Shown: positions 1 through 6,182, counted from the first letter of the stretch. The stretch: 13,151 nucleotides of DNA from Muribaculaceae bacterium (GCA_021443235.1 JABUUJ010000019.1:1-13151), one strand, 5' to 3'. Translations and numbers: made by a program. Notes: generated by a model not told the origin, from the letters alone.

Positions 1-755
1 TGTCTTAGTTCGTCGACCGACACAAGTTGTTTAAGTTCGGGCCTTATACTAGTATTGCTAATCATATTAGACCCCGAGTTGCGAACAAAGTCCAATATGG
101 TTCTCATATAAGATGCTTTTAAAGAGAAAGCTCTTTGCTTTGCAAGTTCGTTGCTAAAAGGCTGGCGTCGCAACGACGAACTGTCTTTTCCCTTAGTACA
201 CGCAGCCAAATAATAGGTGTCACTTTCCGACAATTCATGAGCCTTTCCCTCCTTAATTTTATTGAGAATGATGTAGTAATCTTGCTTAATAATTTCAAGA
301 TCATTGTCCTTAATCTGCCATAAAACGCTATAAATGAATTTCATATCCTTCCATTCAGTATTATCGGCATGGATATAAAACAAGATTAGCATTAAGAGAA
401 ACTTTTTATAAACCATTGAGTCTTCAAAAGATTTCTCTACAACACTACAATAGTTTATAACGTCGATAACAAGACGCTCCTTAATGAGCAATTCCTTTTT
501 TCCTTTTTTTAGTGGGGTTGCTTTTAGTTCTACACCGGCCTCGTTAAAATCTGGCATTGGGTCAGAATTTGGCTTGCGTCCATAAACGAACTCCTCAACC
601 ATTGTTCCCAAAGCGCCTTTTCCTTTTCTATTCATAGCAGTAGCTGGAATCGACGGGTCAAGAATAGCCATCGTTTCTACTAATGTTTTATCAAGCAACT
701 GCTTACTAAAACCAAATATAGATGCAGGGTCAGCAGGGTTATAGTTTCGTGTCAT
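1..755 (-). CDS. Sau3AI/MutH-family restriction endonuclease, N-terminal part (runs off the window)
   Basis: Translating the minus strand from the ATG at 755 gives 251 codons with no stop up to position 1, so the 3' end lies outside the window. The protein carries the MutH/Sau3AI catalytic pattern: GALGTMVEE (residues 47-55), then PDF with D69, then GVELKATP with E76 and K78. The spacing D-x6-E-x-K is that of the family's PD-(D/E)xK-type metal site. The KERLVIDVINY segment (92-102) also resembles this family. Sau3AI-like enzymes cut GATC and have a catalytic N-terminal domain followed by a second, related domain; the visible 251 residues cover the first and reach into what follows it. The gene is AT-rich: two lines checked by eye were about 30% and 45% GC, against about 68% in a line of nqrA, which suggests horizontal transfer. 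The partner methyltransferase should lie to the left, outside the window. GATC specificity is inferred from the family. The family call is strong. Confidence 0.9.
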   Translation of the reverse strand, partial: MTRNYNPADPASIFGFSKQLLDKTLVETMAILDPSIPATAMNRKGKGALGTMVEEFVYGRKPNSDPMPDFNEAGVELKATPLKKGKKELLIKERLVIDVINYCSVVEKSFEDSMVYKKFLLMLILFYIHADNTEWKDMKFIYSVLWQIKDNDLEIIKQDYYIILNKIKEGKAHELSESDTYYLAACTKGKDSSSLRRQPFSNELAKQRAFSLKASYMRTILDFVRNSGSNMISNTSIRPELKQLVSVDELR

Positions 756-775
756 CTCCCAGTTAATTTAAAATA

Positions 776-783
776 CAAAGGTA
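776..783 (-). promoter_or_regulatory. Putative Bacteroidetes -7 box for the restriction gene
   Basis: Read on the minus strand, this is TACCTTTG, a match to the Bacteroidetes -7 consensus TAnnTTTG, about 20 bases ahead of the ATG at 755. No clear TTTG sits 19-20 bases further upstream, so the -33 half is weak or absent. A GGGAG directly abuts the start codon, which is too close to act as a normal ribosome binding site. Confidence 0.4.
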
Positions 784-966
784 CAAAAAAACTCACATTA
801 AGATCGCTTTACTGTTTAAAAATAATAGATTTTTGATCTAATGTAGAGTCCAACATCAAATGCAACACATTGCAAAATTAGATAAAATGTTTGAAAACTC
901 ATGCTTGGGCGTAGAGAAATTGAGTTTTTCTCGGGCCTGAGGTTTATCTGGTGGGAGGGTGTCTAA

Positions 967-1072
967 CAAAGAAACTTAGGGAAATGATTTGGGCTGCGCG
1001 ACAGTGTTTCTTGGGGAGCTTACTAATTCCACTGATTGACACTGAATAATTTTTATCACAAAGAAACTTAGG
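967..1072. repeat. 14-bp direct repeat, two copies 92 bp apart
   Basis: CAAAGAAACTTAGG occurs at 967-980 and again, without change, at 1059-1072. The bases between contain no gene. The copies could be scars of an insertion, or members of a scattered intergenic repeat family; the sequence here does not decide which. Confidence 0.6.
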
Positions 1073-1113
1073 ATTTTTCTGGTCCACTAATTACGCTAAT
1101 TGTACGAATTAAT
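1022..1113. repeat. Degenerate 9-10 bp tandem units in two clusters
   Basis: At 1087-1113 three nonamers follow one another: CTAATTACG, CTAATTGTA and CGAATTAAT. At 1022-1049 there are related looser units: ACTAATTCC, ACTGATTGAC and ACTGAATAA. The second copy of the 14-bp repeat (1059-1072) lies between the two clusters. The units are imperfect, so this is a degenerate array rather than a clean microsatellite. Confidence 0.45.
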
Positions 1114-1172
1114 TTATTGGCATAAAAGATGTTAGAGAAGGTGTGCCGTAGGTACGCGAGCGGCACAATCGG

Positions 1173-1202
1173 GTCAATGTCAAAGTCAGTGTCAATGTCG
1201 AA
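1173..1202. repeat. Hexamer tandem array (GTCAAT-like, 5 units)
   Basis: Five consecutive hexamers are visible: GTCAAT, GTCAAA, GTCAGT, GTCAAT and GTCGAA. The array ends 8 bases beyond the stop codon of the zinc peptidase gene, in its 3' flank. No coding role is apparent. Confidence 0.55.
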
Positions 1203-1210
1203 ATGGGGGG

Positions 1211-1882
1211 TTAGTTGCGGCGGGTGTAGACGAGGATGTAGTAGATGAGTGTTGCGAGTGAGGCGAGGGCTGCTACGACGTAGGTGTAGGCGGCGGCTCG
1301 GAGGGCGTCTTTGGCGCACTCGAGGGTACCGCCCTGTGCGATGCCCGAGTGTTCGATCCATGCGATGGCTCGCCGGCTGGCGTCGATTTCGACGGGCAGG
1401 GTGACGAGGCTAAAGAGCGTGGTGATGGCGAAGAGGCCGATGCCGAGCAGCAGCAGCTGAGGCATTGCCTCGACGAGGAGAATGCCAGCGAGCAGCACCC
1501 AGGGCACCCACTTGCTGGCGAAGCTGACGGCCGGCACGAGGCTGGTGCGCAGCACGAGCATGGAGTAGCGTGTTTTGTGCTGGATGGCGTGTCCGCACTC
1601 GTGAGCGGCGACGGCTGCGGCGGCGATGCTGCTGGAGGCAAAGACGGGAGTGCTGAGGTTGACGCTCATGTCGGCGGGGTTGAAGAAGTCGGTGAGCGTG
1701 CCATCTACGGGTCGTATAGTTGCTTGAATGCCATTTTGTTGCAGCATGCGAGCTGCGATGTCGCAGCCACGCAGGTTGGCAGCGAGGGGCACGTTGGAGT
1801 AACGGTCGAATTTCTTAGTGAGGTTGCGCTGCACGATGTAGCTGATCAACGAGATAGCGCCAAACAATATCCAATAAATCAT
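1211..1882 (-). CDS. Membrane zinc metallopeptidase (YugP / Zn_peptidase_2 family)
   Basis: This 223-aa protein has the zinc-binding motif HECGH at residues 94-98 (H94 and H98 as ligands, E95 as catalytic base) in the context AAVAAHECGHAIQ, typical of the YugP-like neutral zinc metallopeptidases. The segment LPVEIDASRRA (162-172) supplies E166, the likely third zinc ligand. Membrane segments are apparent at about 1-17, 121-160 (probably two passes) and 200-219, so the active site sits at the membrane. The length is normal for the family and the ATG at 1882 begins directly with the first membrane helix. Physiological substrates are largely unknown. It lies downstream of the MaoC-like gene on the same strand with a terminator-like hairpin between, so it is probably transcribed separately. 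The family call is firm; the role is open. Confidence 0.9.
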   Translation of the reverse strand: MIYWILFGAISLISYIVQRNLTKKFDRYSNVPLAANLRGCDIAARMLQQNGIQATIRPVDGTLTDFFNPADMSVNLSTPVFASSSIAAAAVAAHECGHAIQHKTRYSMLVLRTSLVPAVSFASKWVPWVLLAGILLVEAMPQLLLLGIGLFAITTLFSLVTLPVEIDASRRAIAWIEHSGIAQGGTLECAKDALRAAAYTYVVAALASLATLIYYILVYTRRN

Positions 1883-1954
1883 AGTTTCTTTAAGTTTTTA
1901 TATATAGGTGCAAAAAGTGTGCCAAGTTTGGGTTTTAGGGCAATGTGAAAGGTG

Positions 1955-1992
1955 AAAACCGCCCGCCACATGGCGTGGCAGGCAGTGGTTTT
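1955..1992 (-). terminator. Terminator-like hairpin after the MaoC-like gene
   Basis: On the minus strand a 6-bp outer stem (AAAACC with GGTTTT) and a 9-bp inner stem (GCCTGCCAC with GTGGCGGGC, one G-U pair) close a 5-base loop, with a 3-base bulge on one side. The stem is GC-rich and ends in a T-run, as in a Rho-independent terminator, about 35 bases beyond the hydratase stop. The A-run on the other arm means it could work on both strands, although only minus-strand genes flank it. Confidence 0.6.
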
Positions 1993-2027
1993 GTGCGGCC
2001 GTGGCGGCTGAGGCTATGAAAGGCGGC

Positions 2028-2498
2028 TCAGTCTTTCTTGAAGTGGTAGAGGAAGGATGCGATGCCCTGCAGAGCGGGCTTGCGCTGGCCCTCGATCTCG
2101 ATTTTGAACTCGATCTCGACCTTGGCGATGCCTCGCAGGTCCTGGATGTTGTGCAGCTTGGTTGCCATGCGCACGCGGCTGCCGGTGATGACCGGAGCGC
2201 CAAATTTCATTTTGTCCATGCCATAGTTAACCAGCATGGTGATGTTGTTTACCTCGACGATTTGCTCCCACATGTAGGGCAGCAGCGAGAGAGTGAGGTA
2301 GCCGTGAGCGATAGTGCTTTGGTAAGGGCTCTCGGCCTTGGCTCGCTCAACATCTACGTGTATCCACTGGTGGTCGAGCGTTGCGTCGGCAAAGAGGTTG
2401 ATGCGTTGCTGGCTGACTTCGAGCCAATCGGAGGTGCCGAGTTCCTGCCCCATGTGGGCAGCAAATTCCTCATAAGAGTTGATAATCAATTTACCCAT
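2028..2498 (-). CDS. MaoC-like (R)-specific enoyl-CoA hydratase-type protein
   Basis: This 156-aa single hot-dog-fold protein carries the hydratase-2 signature: FADATLDHQWIHVD (residues 36-49) with the catalytic pair D42 and H47 in D-x4-H spacing, followed by IAHGYLTLSLLP (63-74), the conserved HG-y-l-t-l-S-l helix. Proteins of this kind hydrate trans-2-enoyl-CoA to (R)-3-hydroxyacyl-CoA. The length matches the short, one-domain members found in many bacteria. No other fatty-acid gene is nearby, so the actual substrate is unknown. The gene stands alone between its own promoter region (2520-2585) and the hairpin at 1955-1992. The ATG at 2498 gives the usual N-terminus of this family. The fold and class are confident; the reaction is inferred from the motif. 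Confidence 0.85.
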   Translation of the reverse strand: MGKLIINSYEEFAAHMGQELGTSDWLEVSQQRINLFADATLDHQWIHVDVERAKAESPYQSTIAHGYLTLSLLPYMWEQIVEVNNITMLVNYGMDKMKFGAPVITGSRVRMATKLHNIQDLRGIAKVEIEFKIEIEGQRKPALQGIASFLYHFKKD

Positions 2499-2519
2499 AT
2501 CTGTAGTTGGTTTTTACGA

Positions 2520-2549
2520 GTAACCGTGGTTACTGTAACCGTGGTTACT
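2520..2549. promoter_or_regulatory. Tandem 15-bp palindromic repeat, possible operator of the MaoC-like gene
   Basis: GTAACCGTGGTTACT occurs twice back to back (2520-2534 and 2535-2549). Each copy is an inverted repeat, GTAACC-N2-GGTTAC. The pair lies between the -7 box at 2554-2561 and the start codon at 2498, so it overlaps the expected transcription start and early leader. That is a classic place for a repressor to bind. The regulator is unknown and no candidate is encoded nearby. Confidence 0.5.
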
Positions 2550-2553
2550 GGTG

Positions 2554-2585
2554 CAAAGTTAAGGATAATAATTGATTACACAAAA
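2554..2585 (-). promoter_or_regulatory. Bacteroidetes-type promoter of the MaoC-like gene
   Basis: On the minus strand TTTTG (2585-2581) is followed after 19 bases by TAACTTTG (2561-2554). This fits the Bacteroidetes -33/-7 promoter pattern (TTTG, then TAnnTTTG). Transcription would begin near 2547 and give a leader of about 50 nt. Confidence 0.65.
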
Positions 2586-2630
2586 TTATTTTGCTACTAT
2601 ATACTATTTGATCCCGATTTAGGGAATGAT

Positions 2631-2650
2631 AAAAACTGCCTGAGGCAGTT
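2631..2650 (-). terminator. Second hairpin with T-run behind the tonB operon
   Basis: On the minus strand AACTGCC and GGCAGTT form a 7-bp stem around a 3-base loop, and the 3' arm runs into a T-stretch. It lies about 35 bases beyond the stronger terminator and before the MaoC-like promoter, so it may act as a backup terminator. The stem is short, so confidence is moderate. Confidence 0.4.
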
Positions 2651-2682
2651 CTTTCTCGGGGGGCACATCGGATGTAGTTGCC

Positions 2683-2720
2683 AAAAAAGAAACCGTTATC
2701 GTTGTTGATAACGGTTTCTT
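2683..2720 (-). terminator. Rho-independent terminator of the exbB-exbD-exbD-tonB operon
   Basis: On the minus strand, about 30 bases beyond the tonB stop codon, a perfect 14-bp stem (2720-2707 with 2700-2687) closes a 6-base loop and is followed directly by a T-run at 2688-2683. This is the clearest intrinsic terminator in the window. Confidence 0.85.
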
Positions 2721-2749
2721 GTATAAGGGTTAGAAGTGTCTAAGCGAGA

Positions 2750-3613
2750 TTAGTTGGCACCCTGGAGCTTGAAGGTAACGGGCAGCGTGTACCATACCGA
2801 TACGGGCTGGCCATTCTGGCGTCCGGGAACGAACTTGGGAAGTGACTTACATACGCGCACGGCCTCGCGGTCGAGGTCTTTGTCGACTGAGCGTACTACC
2901 TTAACTTCGCCTACTGCACCAGTTTTAGTAACGACGAACTGCACGATAACCTTACCCTGAATGTTGTTTTCTTGGGCCATTGTGGGGTACTGGATGTGCG
3001 AGCTGAGGTACTTCATGAGAGCTGCGTCGCCACCGGGGAAGGTTGGCATCTGCTCTACCGACTTGAAGATTTCTTCCTTCTTCTCCTCTACAACTGGTTT
3101 CTTCTCTTCAACTACGACTTCGTTCTTGAGTTCGCGGGTAACGTTACGGTCGTCAGTACCTTTGTCGTTATCCTTCTGACCGAAGGCGGTAGTTTCTTGT
3201 TTCAGGTCGTCCTGCGATTTGATTTCGTCCTCGCTCTTTACTTTCTCGTCCTCGACGATTTTGAGCTCGGTAACCTTTACGGTATTCAAAACCTCCTCGG
3301 GGAGTACCTCGGGCTGTTTAATCTCAACCTTCTGTTCTTCGGGTTCGGGTTCTTCTTCGGTGGAAGTGTCGATGAGCACTTCTTCTTGCTCGGCGCTGTC
3401 GGCGATAGTGCGTTCAGCGATGATTTGCTGCACCTTCATGAAACCGAAGACAGCAGCGACAACGAGGATTGCACCGATGATGGTGTAGATCACAGCCTTG
3501 TTGTGGCGCTTAACTGAAGTCGTTCTCAGTTCGTATGCACCGAATTCTTTATTTTTACCCTCAAACACGAGGTCGCACCATTCTTTTGATGAAAGATCTA
3601 CGTCTCTTGCCAT
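2750..3613 (-). CDS. tonB: Energy transducer TonB
   Basis: This 287-aa protein has the TonB layout: a short cytoplasmic N-terminus, one membrane helix at about 40-59, a long periplasmic linker rich in Glu, Lys, Pro and Val (about 75-185), and a C-terminal TonB domain (about 187-285) that includes FPGGDAALMKYL, IQGKVIVQFVV and the closing VWYTLPVTFKL. TonB carries energy from the ExbB-ExbD motor to TonB-dependent outer-membrane receptors; in Bacteroidales these include SusC-type glycan importers as well as metal and vitamin receptors. The linker is unusually acidic rather than purely Pro-Lys, and one stretch (165-182) repeats a VVEEKK motif. The gene is last in a four-gene operon, 45 bases after exbD, and precedes the strong terminator. 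Bacteroidales genomes usually encode several TonB proteins, so which receptors it serves is unknown. Confidence 0.92.
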   Translation of the reverse strand: MARDVDLSSKEWCDLVFEGKNKEFGAYELRTTSVKRHNKAVIYTIIGAILVVAAVFGFMKVQQIIAERTIADSAEQEEVLIDTSTEEEPEPEEQKVEIKQPEVLPEEVLNTVKVTELKIVEDEKVKSEDEIKSQDDLKQETTAFGQKDNDKGTDDRNVTRELKNEVVVEEKKPVVEEKKEEIFKSVEQMPTFPGGDAALMKYLSSHIQYPTMAQENNIQGKVIVQFVVTKTGAVGEVKVVRSVDKDLDREAVRVCKSLPKFVPGRQNGQPVSVWYTLPVTFKLQGAN

Positions 3614-3658
3614 AATTCTTTTTTAAATTTGCTAGTTAATAAATACTTTCACCACACG

Positions 3659-4348
3659 TTATTGAGCTTGTCCCTGAACGAGGATCATCATAGCCGAGTC
3701 GATGGCGCCGATGCGGTCGATCTGGTAGCGGCTGATGTTGTTGATTTGCATCTCGTCGAGCACGCTAACGACGTGAGCGTAGCTTGCGTTGGGAGTAGCC
3801 TTGATGATGATTACGGGACGCTTCAGGGTTGAGTCGTTGCGAATTTCCTTAGCCTTGGCCTGGTAGATAGAGTCGTTGATTTCCTCTTTGTTAGAGAATT
3901 TCATGTCTTTCCAGTCCTTTTTAAGGAGTTCGATTTTCTTGACAACTTCCTTGTTGCGTTCGCGCAGGATTTCACGGATTGCGGGAAGGGCTCCGCCGTT
4001 GCCATTGCCAAACTCAACCTTTTTCATGGGGTTGTTGGTAAGGATTTCGGTGGCTGCGGGAGGCATACCGTCGTAGTAGAACAGCATGCCCTCGTCGGGC
4101 TTAGAGAGACCCTTGTCGTCGATTTTACCGTCGATGATGATGGTGACAGCCTCACTCTGCTTTACTTTGTTCTGCTGCTCTTCTTCCACTTTCTCGTTAG
4201 AGGGGAGTGCGATTTGGAGCGTTTGGCTCTTGATCATAGTGGTACAGAGCATGAAGAAGGTGATAAGAAGCATGTTCATGTCAACCATAGGGGTGAAGTC
4301 GATACGGGTATCGAATTTTTTCTGACGTGATGTGTCTTTTCTTGCCAT
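3659..4348 (-). CDS. exbD: ExbD-family biopolymer transporter, second copy in the operon
   Basis: This 229-aa inner-membrane protein has a short basic N-terminus and one membrane helix (about 20-38) beginning FTPMVDMNMLL. D23 matches the essential proton-carrying Asp of ExbD/TolR. The C-terminal part (about 175-225, RPVIIIKATPNASY onward) is the periplasmic ExbD/TolR fold. Classical ExbD is about 140 residues, so there is an insert of roughly 90 residues, partly charged and helical (about 80-170). With ExbB it forms the proton-driven motor that energises TonB. It begins 3 bases after the stop of the preceding exbD and uses a Shine-Dalgarno site inside that gene's end, so the two are probably translated together. 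Its sequence differs clearly from the other ExbD, so this is not a recent duplication. Confidence 0.9.
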   Translation of the reverse strand: MARKDTSRQKKFDTRIDFTPMVDMNMLLITFFMLCTTMIKSQTLQIALPSNEKVEEEQQNKVKQSEAVTIIIDGKIDDKGLSKPDEGMLFYYDGMPPAATEILTNNPMKKVEFGNGNGGALPAIREILRERNKEVVKKIELLKKDWKDMKFSNKEEINDSIYQAKAKEIRNDSTLKRPVIIIKATPNASYAHVVSVLDEMQINNISRYQIDRIGAIDSAMMILVQGQAQ

Positions 4349-4351
4349 ATC

Positions 4352-5044
4352 TTATTCCTCCTCAGTTTTTAAAGCGGTCATCAGACTGAACTTATTCATC
4401 TTGATAGTTTGGAGGTTGTCCATTACTATGTTAACGACGCTATAAGGAGTAGTCTGGTCGGCCTTGATTGCAATACCTTTACCTCTTACCATAGTTTCTT
4501 GCAGCTCGGGGTTAAGCGAGTTGTAAGCAGCACGAATCCACATTTGGAACTCGTTGGGGTTGTCTGGATCTTCGTTCATGTTGATGGGAATGCCTGGACC
4601 TTGCTCGAGGGCCTTGTCGCGGTTCTCGATGTCCATTGCGAGCCATTTTTTCATTTGGCTCATGGGCACGCCGAAAGCACCGATTTTAGAGAACTCCTCT
4701 ACCTCCTTGTTGGTGAGTGAGATTTTGTTGCTTGGGTGCTTTTCGTTGTAAGATTTCACCATATTCTTCAGGATGTCGCCGCGCACGGTCTCGCTCTTGT
4801 AGGTAGAGTCCTTGCTACCGGTGATAGCCAGATACACTTTACCTTCTGGGCTGACGAGAACCGATACGAGGTTCTGGTCGGGCACTTTTTCCTCGCTTAC
4901 CGAAGGAGGAGTGATAACGGTGATCGGCTCTTTCTGAAGGAAGGTTGAAGTCAACATGAAGAAAGTCAACAAAAGAACGGTCACGTCGCTCATCGCGGTC
5001 ATGTCGATGCGCGTCTCTTTTTTCTTAACTTTGACTTTTCCCAT
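4352..5044 (-). CDS. exbD: ExbD-family biopolymer transporter, first copy in the operon
   Basis: This 230-aa paralogue of the next gene has a basic N-terminus (GKVKVKKKETRID), one membrane helix (about 18-37) with D20 in TAMSDVTVLLLTFFML as the conserved proton-site Asp, and a C-terminal ExbD/TolR periplasmic domain (about 190-225) ending in KFSLMTAL. It also carries a long middle region (about 85-175) not found in the classical 140-aa ExbD. Two different ExbD copies next to one ExbB is a common Bacteroidetes arrangement; the two may build a mixed dimer in the ExbB pore (inference). It follows exbB by 50 bases, and its last codons contain the ribosome binding site of the next gene. Confidence 0.9.
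   Translation of the reverse strand: MGKVKVKKKETRIDMTAMSDVTVLLLTFFMLTSTFLQKEPITVITPPSVSEEKVPDQNLVSVLVSPEGKVYLAITGSKDSTYKSETVRGDILKNMVKSYNEKHPSNKISLTNKEVEEFSKIGAFGVPMSQMKKWLAMDIENRDKALEQGPGIPINMNEDPDNPNEFQMWIRAAYNSLNPELQETMVRGKGIAIKADQTTPYSVVNIVMDNLQTIKMNKFSLMTALKTEEE
4357..4363 (-). promoter_or_regulatory. Shine-Dalgarno site for the downstream exbD
   Basis: On the minus strand GAGGAGG lies 8 bases ahead of the ATG at 4348, inside the final Glu codons of the upstream exbD. So strong a site is uncommon in Bacteroidetes. It supports this start and suggests coupled translation of the two exbD genes. Confidence 0.65.
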
Positions 5045-5094
5045 ATTTACACATTAATTAAATTGTTAATAAAAAGGATTTACTCAACAGTTAA

Positions 5095-5943
5095 TTAGTG
5101 TGTCTGTGAGAAAGTGTTCACGATTGCGAAGCCCAGCTCGTCGATAGCGTAGGCCATGTTATCGATCTTGTTGGTGTAGAAGTTATAAGCGATAAGAGCG
5201 AAGGCTGCAGTTGCGATACCGAAGGCGGTATTGATAAGAGCCTCAGAGATACCAGTAGAGAGCTCGGTTGAGTCGGGAGCACCCGAAGCCGAGAGGGCCT
5301 GGAACGACTTGATCATACCGATTACGGTACCGAGAAGACCGATAAGAGTACCGAGAGTGGTGAGGGTTGCCACGATGGGCAGGTTCTGCTGGAGAGCGGG
5401 CATTTCGAGCGAAGTAGCCTCTTCGAGCTGTCCTTGGATGAGAGAGAGTTTCTGCTCTTTGGGAAGGAGCTCGTTCTTGTCCATCTCTTTGTACTTCTGG
5501 ATAGTGCTGTAGACAACGGCACCTACAGTGCCTTTCTGCTTCTTGCAGAGTTCCTCGGCGCCATCGATGTTCTTGGCAGCGAGTTCTTTCTTGACGTTAG
5601 CGACAAACTTAGCGATGCTACCGCTACCCGAAGCCTTAGAGAGTGCGATCCAGCGCTCTACCGAAAGCACGATAACAGTAAGGAAGAGAGTCTGCAGGAT
5701 GGGCACGATGAAACCGCCCTTGTAGATAGTACCTGCGAGGTTAAGAGGAGCATTAGCGTTGCTGCCATCTTTGAAGTTTGATCCGTTGCCGAGCACGAAG
5801 ATAAAGAAACATACTGCGACTACGAAGCAGATAAGAATTACAATAGAGGCATTCTTAACGCCACCAACATTGCTACTAACACCCTTGTTCTCCTTTTTGG
5901 GAGCGGGAGCAGCTGGCTTCTGGATGTTTGTTTGTTCAGCCAT
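5095..5943 (-). CDS. exbB: ExbB-family proton channel (MotA/TolQ/ExbB)
   Basis: This 282-aa inner-membrane protein is the channel subunit of the TonB motor. Helices are visible at about 33-51, 77-97, 188-213 and 236-256. The stretch TLTTLGTLIGLLGTVIGMI (193-211) is the hallmark of the ExbB/TolQ/MotA family, and the loop between helices 2 and 3 is the large cytoplasmic domain. Classical ExbB has three helices in about 244 residues; here a Pro/Lys-rich N-terminal tail and an additional first helix precede the core, as is usual in Bacteroidetes homologues. It is the first gene of the exbB-exbD-exbD-tonB operon, with a promoter about 200 bases upstream and a very A/T-rich stretch just before the ATG, which in this phylum often goes with efficient translation. 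The assignment is secure. Confidence 0.93.
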   Translation of the reverse strand: MAEQTNIQKPAAPAPKKENKGVSSNVGGVKNASIVILICFVVAVCFFIFVLGNGSNFKDGSNANAPLNLAGTIYKGGFIVPILQTLFLTVIVLSVERWIALSKASGSGSIAKFVANVKKELAAKNIDGAEELCKKQKGTVGAVVYSTIQKYKEMDKNELLPKEQKLSLIQGQLEEATSLEMPALQQNLPIVATLTTLGTLIGLLGTVIGMIKSFQALSASGAPDSTELSTGISEALINTAFGIATAAFALIAYNFYTNKIDNMAYAIDELGFAIVNTFSQTH

Positions 5944-6144
5944 AACTTAAAAATTTGTTTTAAAAAAAGATTAATAAAAAAATTATTTAAAAAATTAAAT
6001 TCTCTCGATGTTATGTTTTTGGATTCACCGTTAATCATCCCTGTTTGAGCACAGCATTGAGCCTCTATTTCACTGAGTTTCTGCACCTTTAAGGTGCCAG
6101 TGGTGGTCGTTCCTGTTAGTCAAAGGTCGGATGGTCTTAGAAAA
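5944..6144 (-). other. Leader of about 200 nt ahead of exbB
   Basis: If transcription starts at the promoter at 6151-6182, exbB has an untranslated leader of about 200 bases. It contains a near-perfect palindrome (6083-6097, able to fold as GCACC/GGUGC with a 5-base loop), a mixed-composition middle part and an almost pure A/T end (5944-6000). I recognise no known riboswitch. The only open frame through it runs on out of frame into exbB and has unconvincing composition. Confidence 0.35.
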
Positions 6145-6150
6145 TCAACG

Positions 6151-6182
6151 CAAATTTACCAAATATATTTCAATAATGCAAA
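6151..6182 (-). promoter_or_regulatory. Promoter of the exbB-exbD-exbD-tonB operon
   Basis: On the minus strand TTTG (6182-6179) is followed after 20 bases by TAAATTTG (6158-6151), matching the Bacteroidetes promoter pattern. The predicted start near 6144 gives the long exbB leader. A closer promoter hidden in the A/T-rich stretch cannot be excluded. Confidence 0.5.

Larger units (their letters stand above)
756..1210. other. 455-bp gap without genes, rich in short repeats
   Basis: No reading frame here looks like a protein and no RNA gene is recognisable. The gap holds the likely promoter of the restriction gene on its left, a palindrome TGCAA-N4-TTGCA at 861-874, two copies of a 14-bp direct repeat, degenerate 9-10 bp units and a hexamer array on the right. 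It also marks the change from AT-rich sequence on the left to the more GC-rich chromosome on the right, so it is a plausible junction of an inserted restriction-modification locus. Confidence 0.6.

Noticed and set aside
1142..1167. TGTGCCG/CGGCACA hairpin as a terminator of the zinc peptidase gene
   Set aside because: The 7-bp stem has a 12-base loop and no T-run directly after it on the minus strand, so support is too weak.
1349..1948. A 199-aa open frame on the plus strand over the zinc peptidase gene
   Set aside because: It lies antisense to a clear HECGH metallopeptidase and has low-complexity Gly/Glu/Asp-rich composition typical of a GC-rich shadow frame.
2001..2708. A 235-aa open frame on the plus strand over the MaoC-like gene and its promoter
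   Set aside because: It is antisense to the hydratase, reads through the promoter, operator and one terminator, and shows no family motif.
2972..3517. A 181-aa plus-strand frame opposite tonB
   Set aside because: Its Phe/Leu-rich pattern is the mirror of the Glu/Lys-rich TonB linker, so it is a shadow.
5838..6086. An 82-aa minus-strand frame in the exbB leader, considered as a leader peptide or small gene
   Set aside because: It overlaps exbB in another frame by over 100 bases and has no start signal or recognisable composition.
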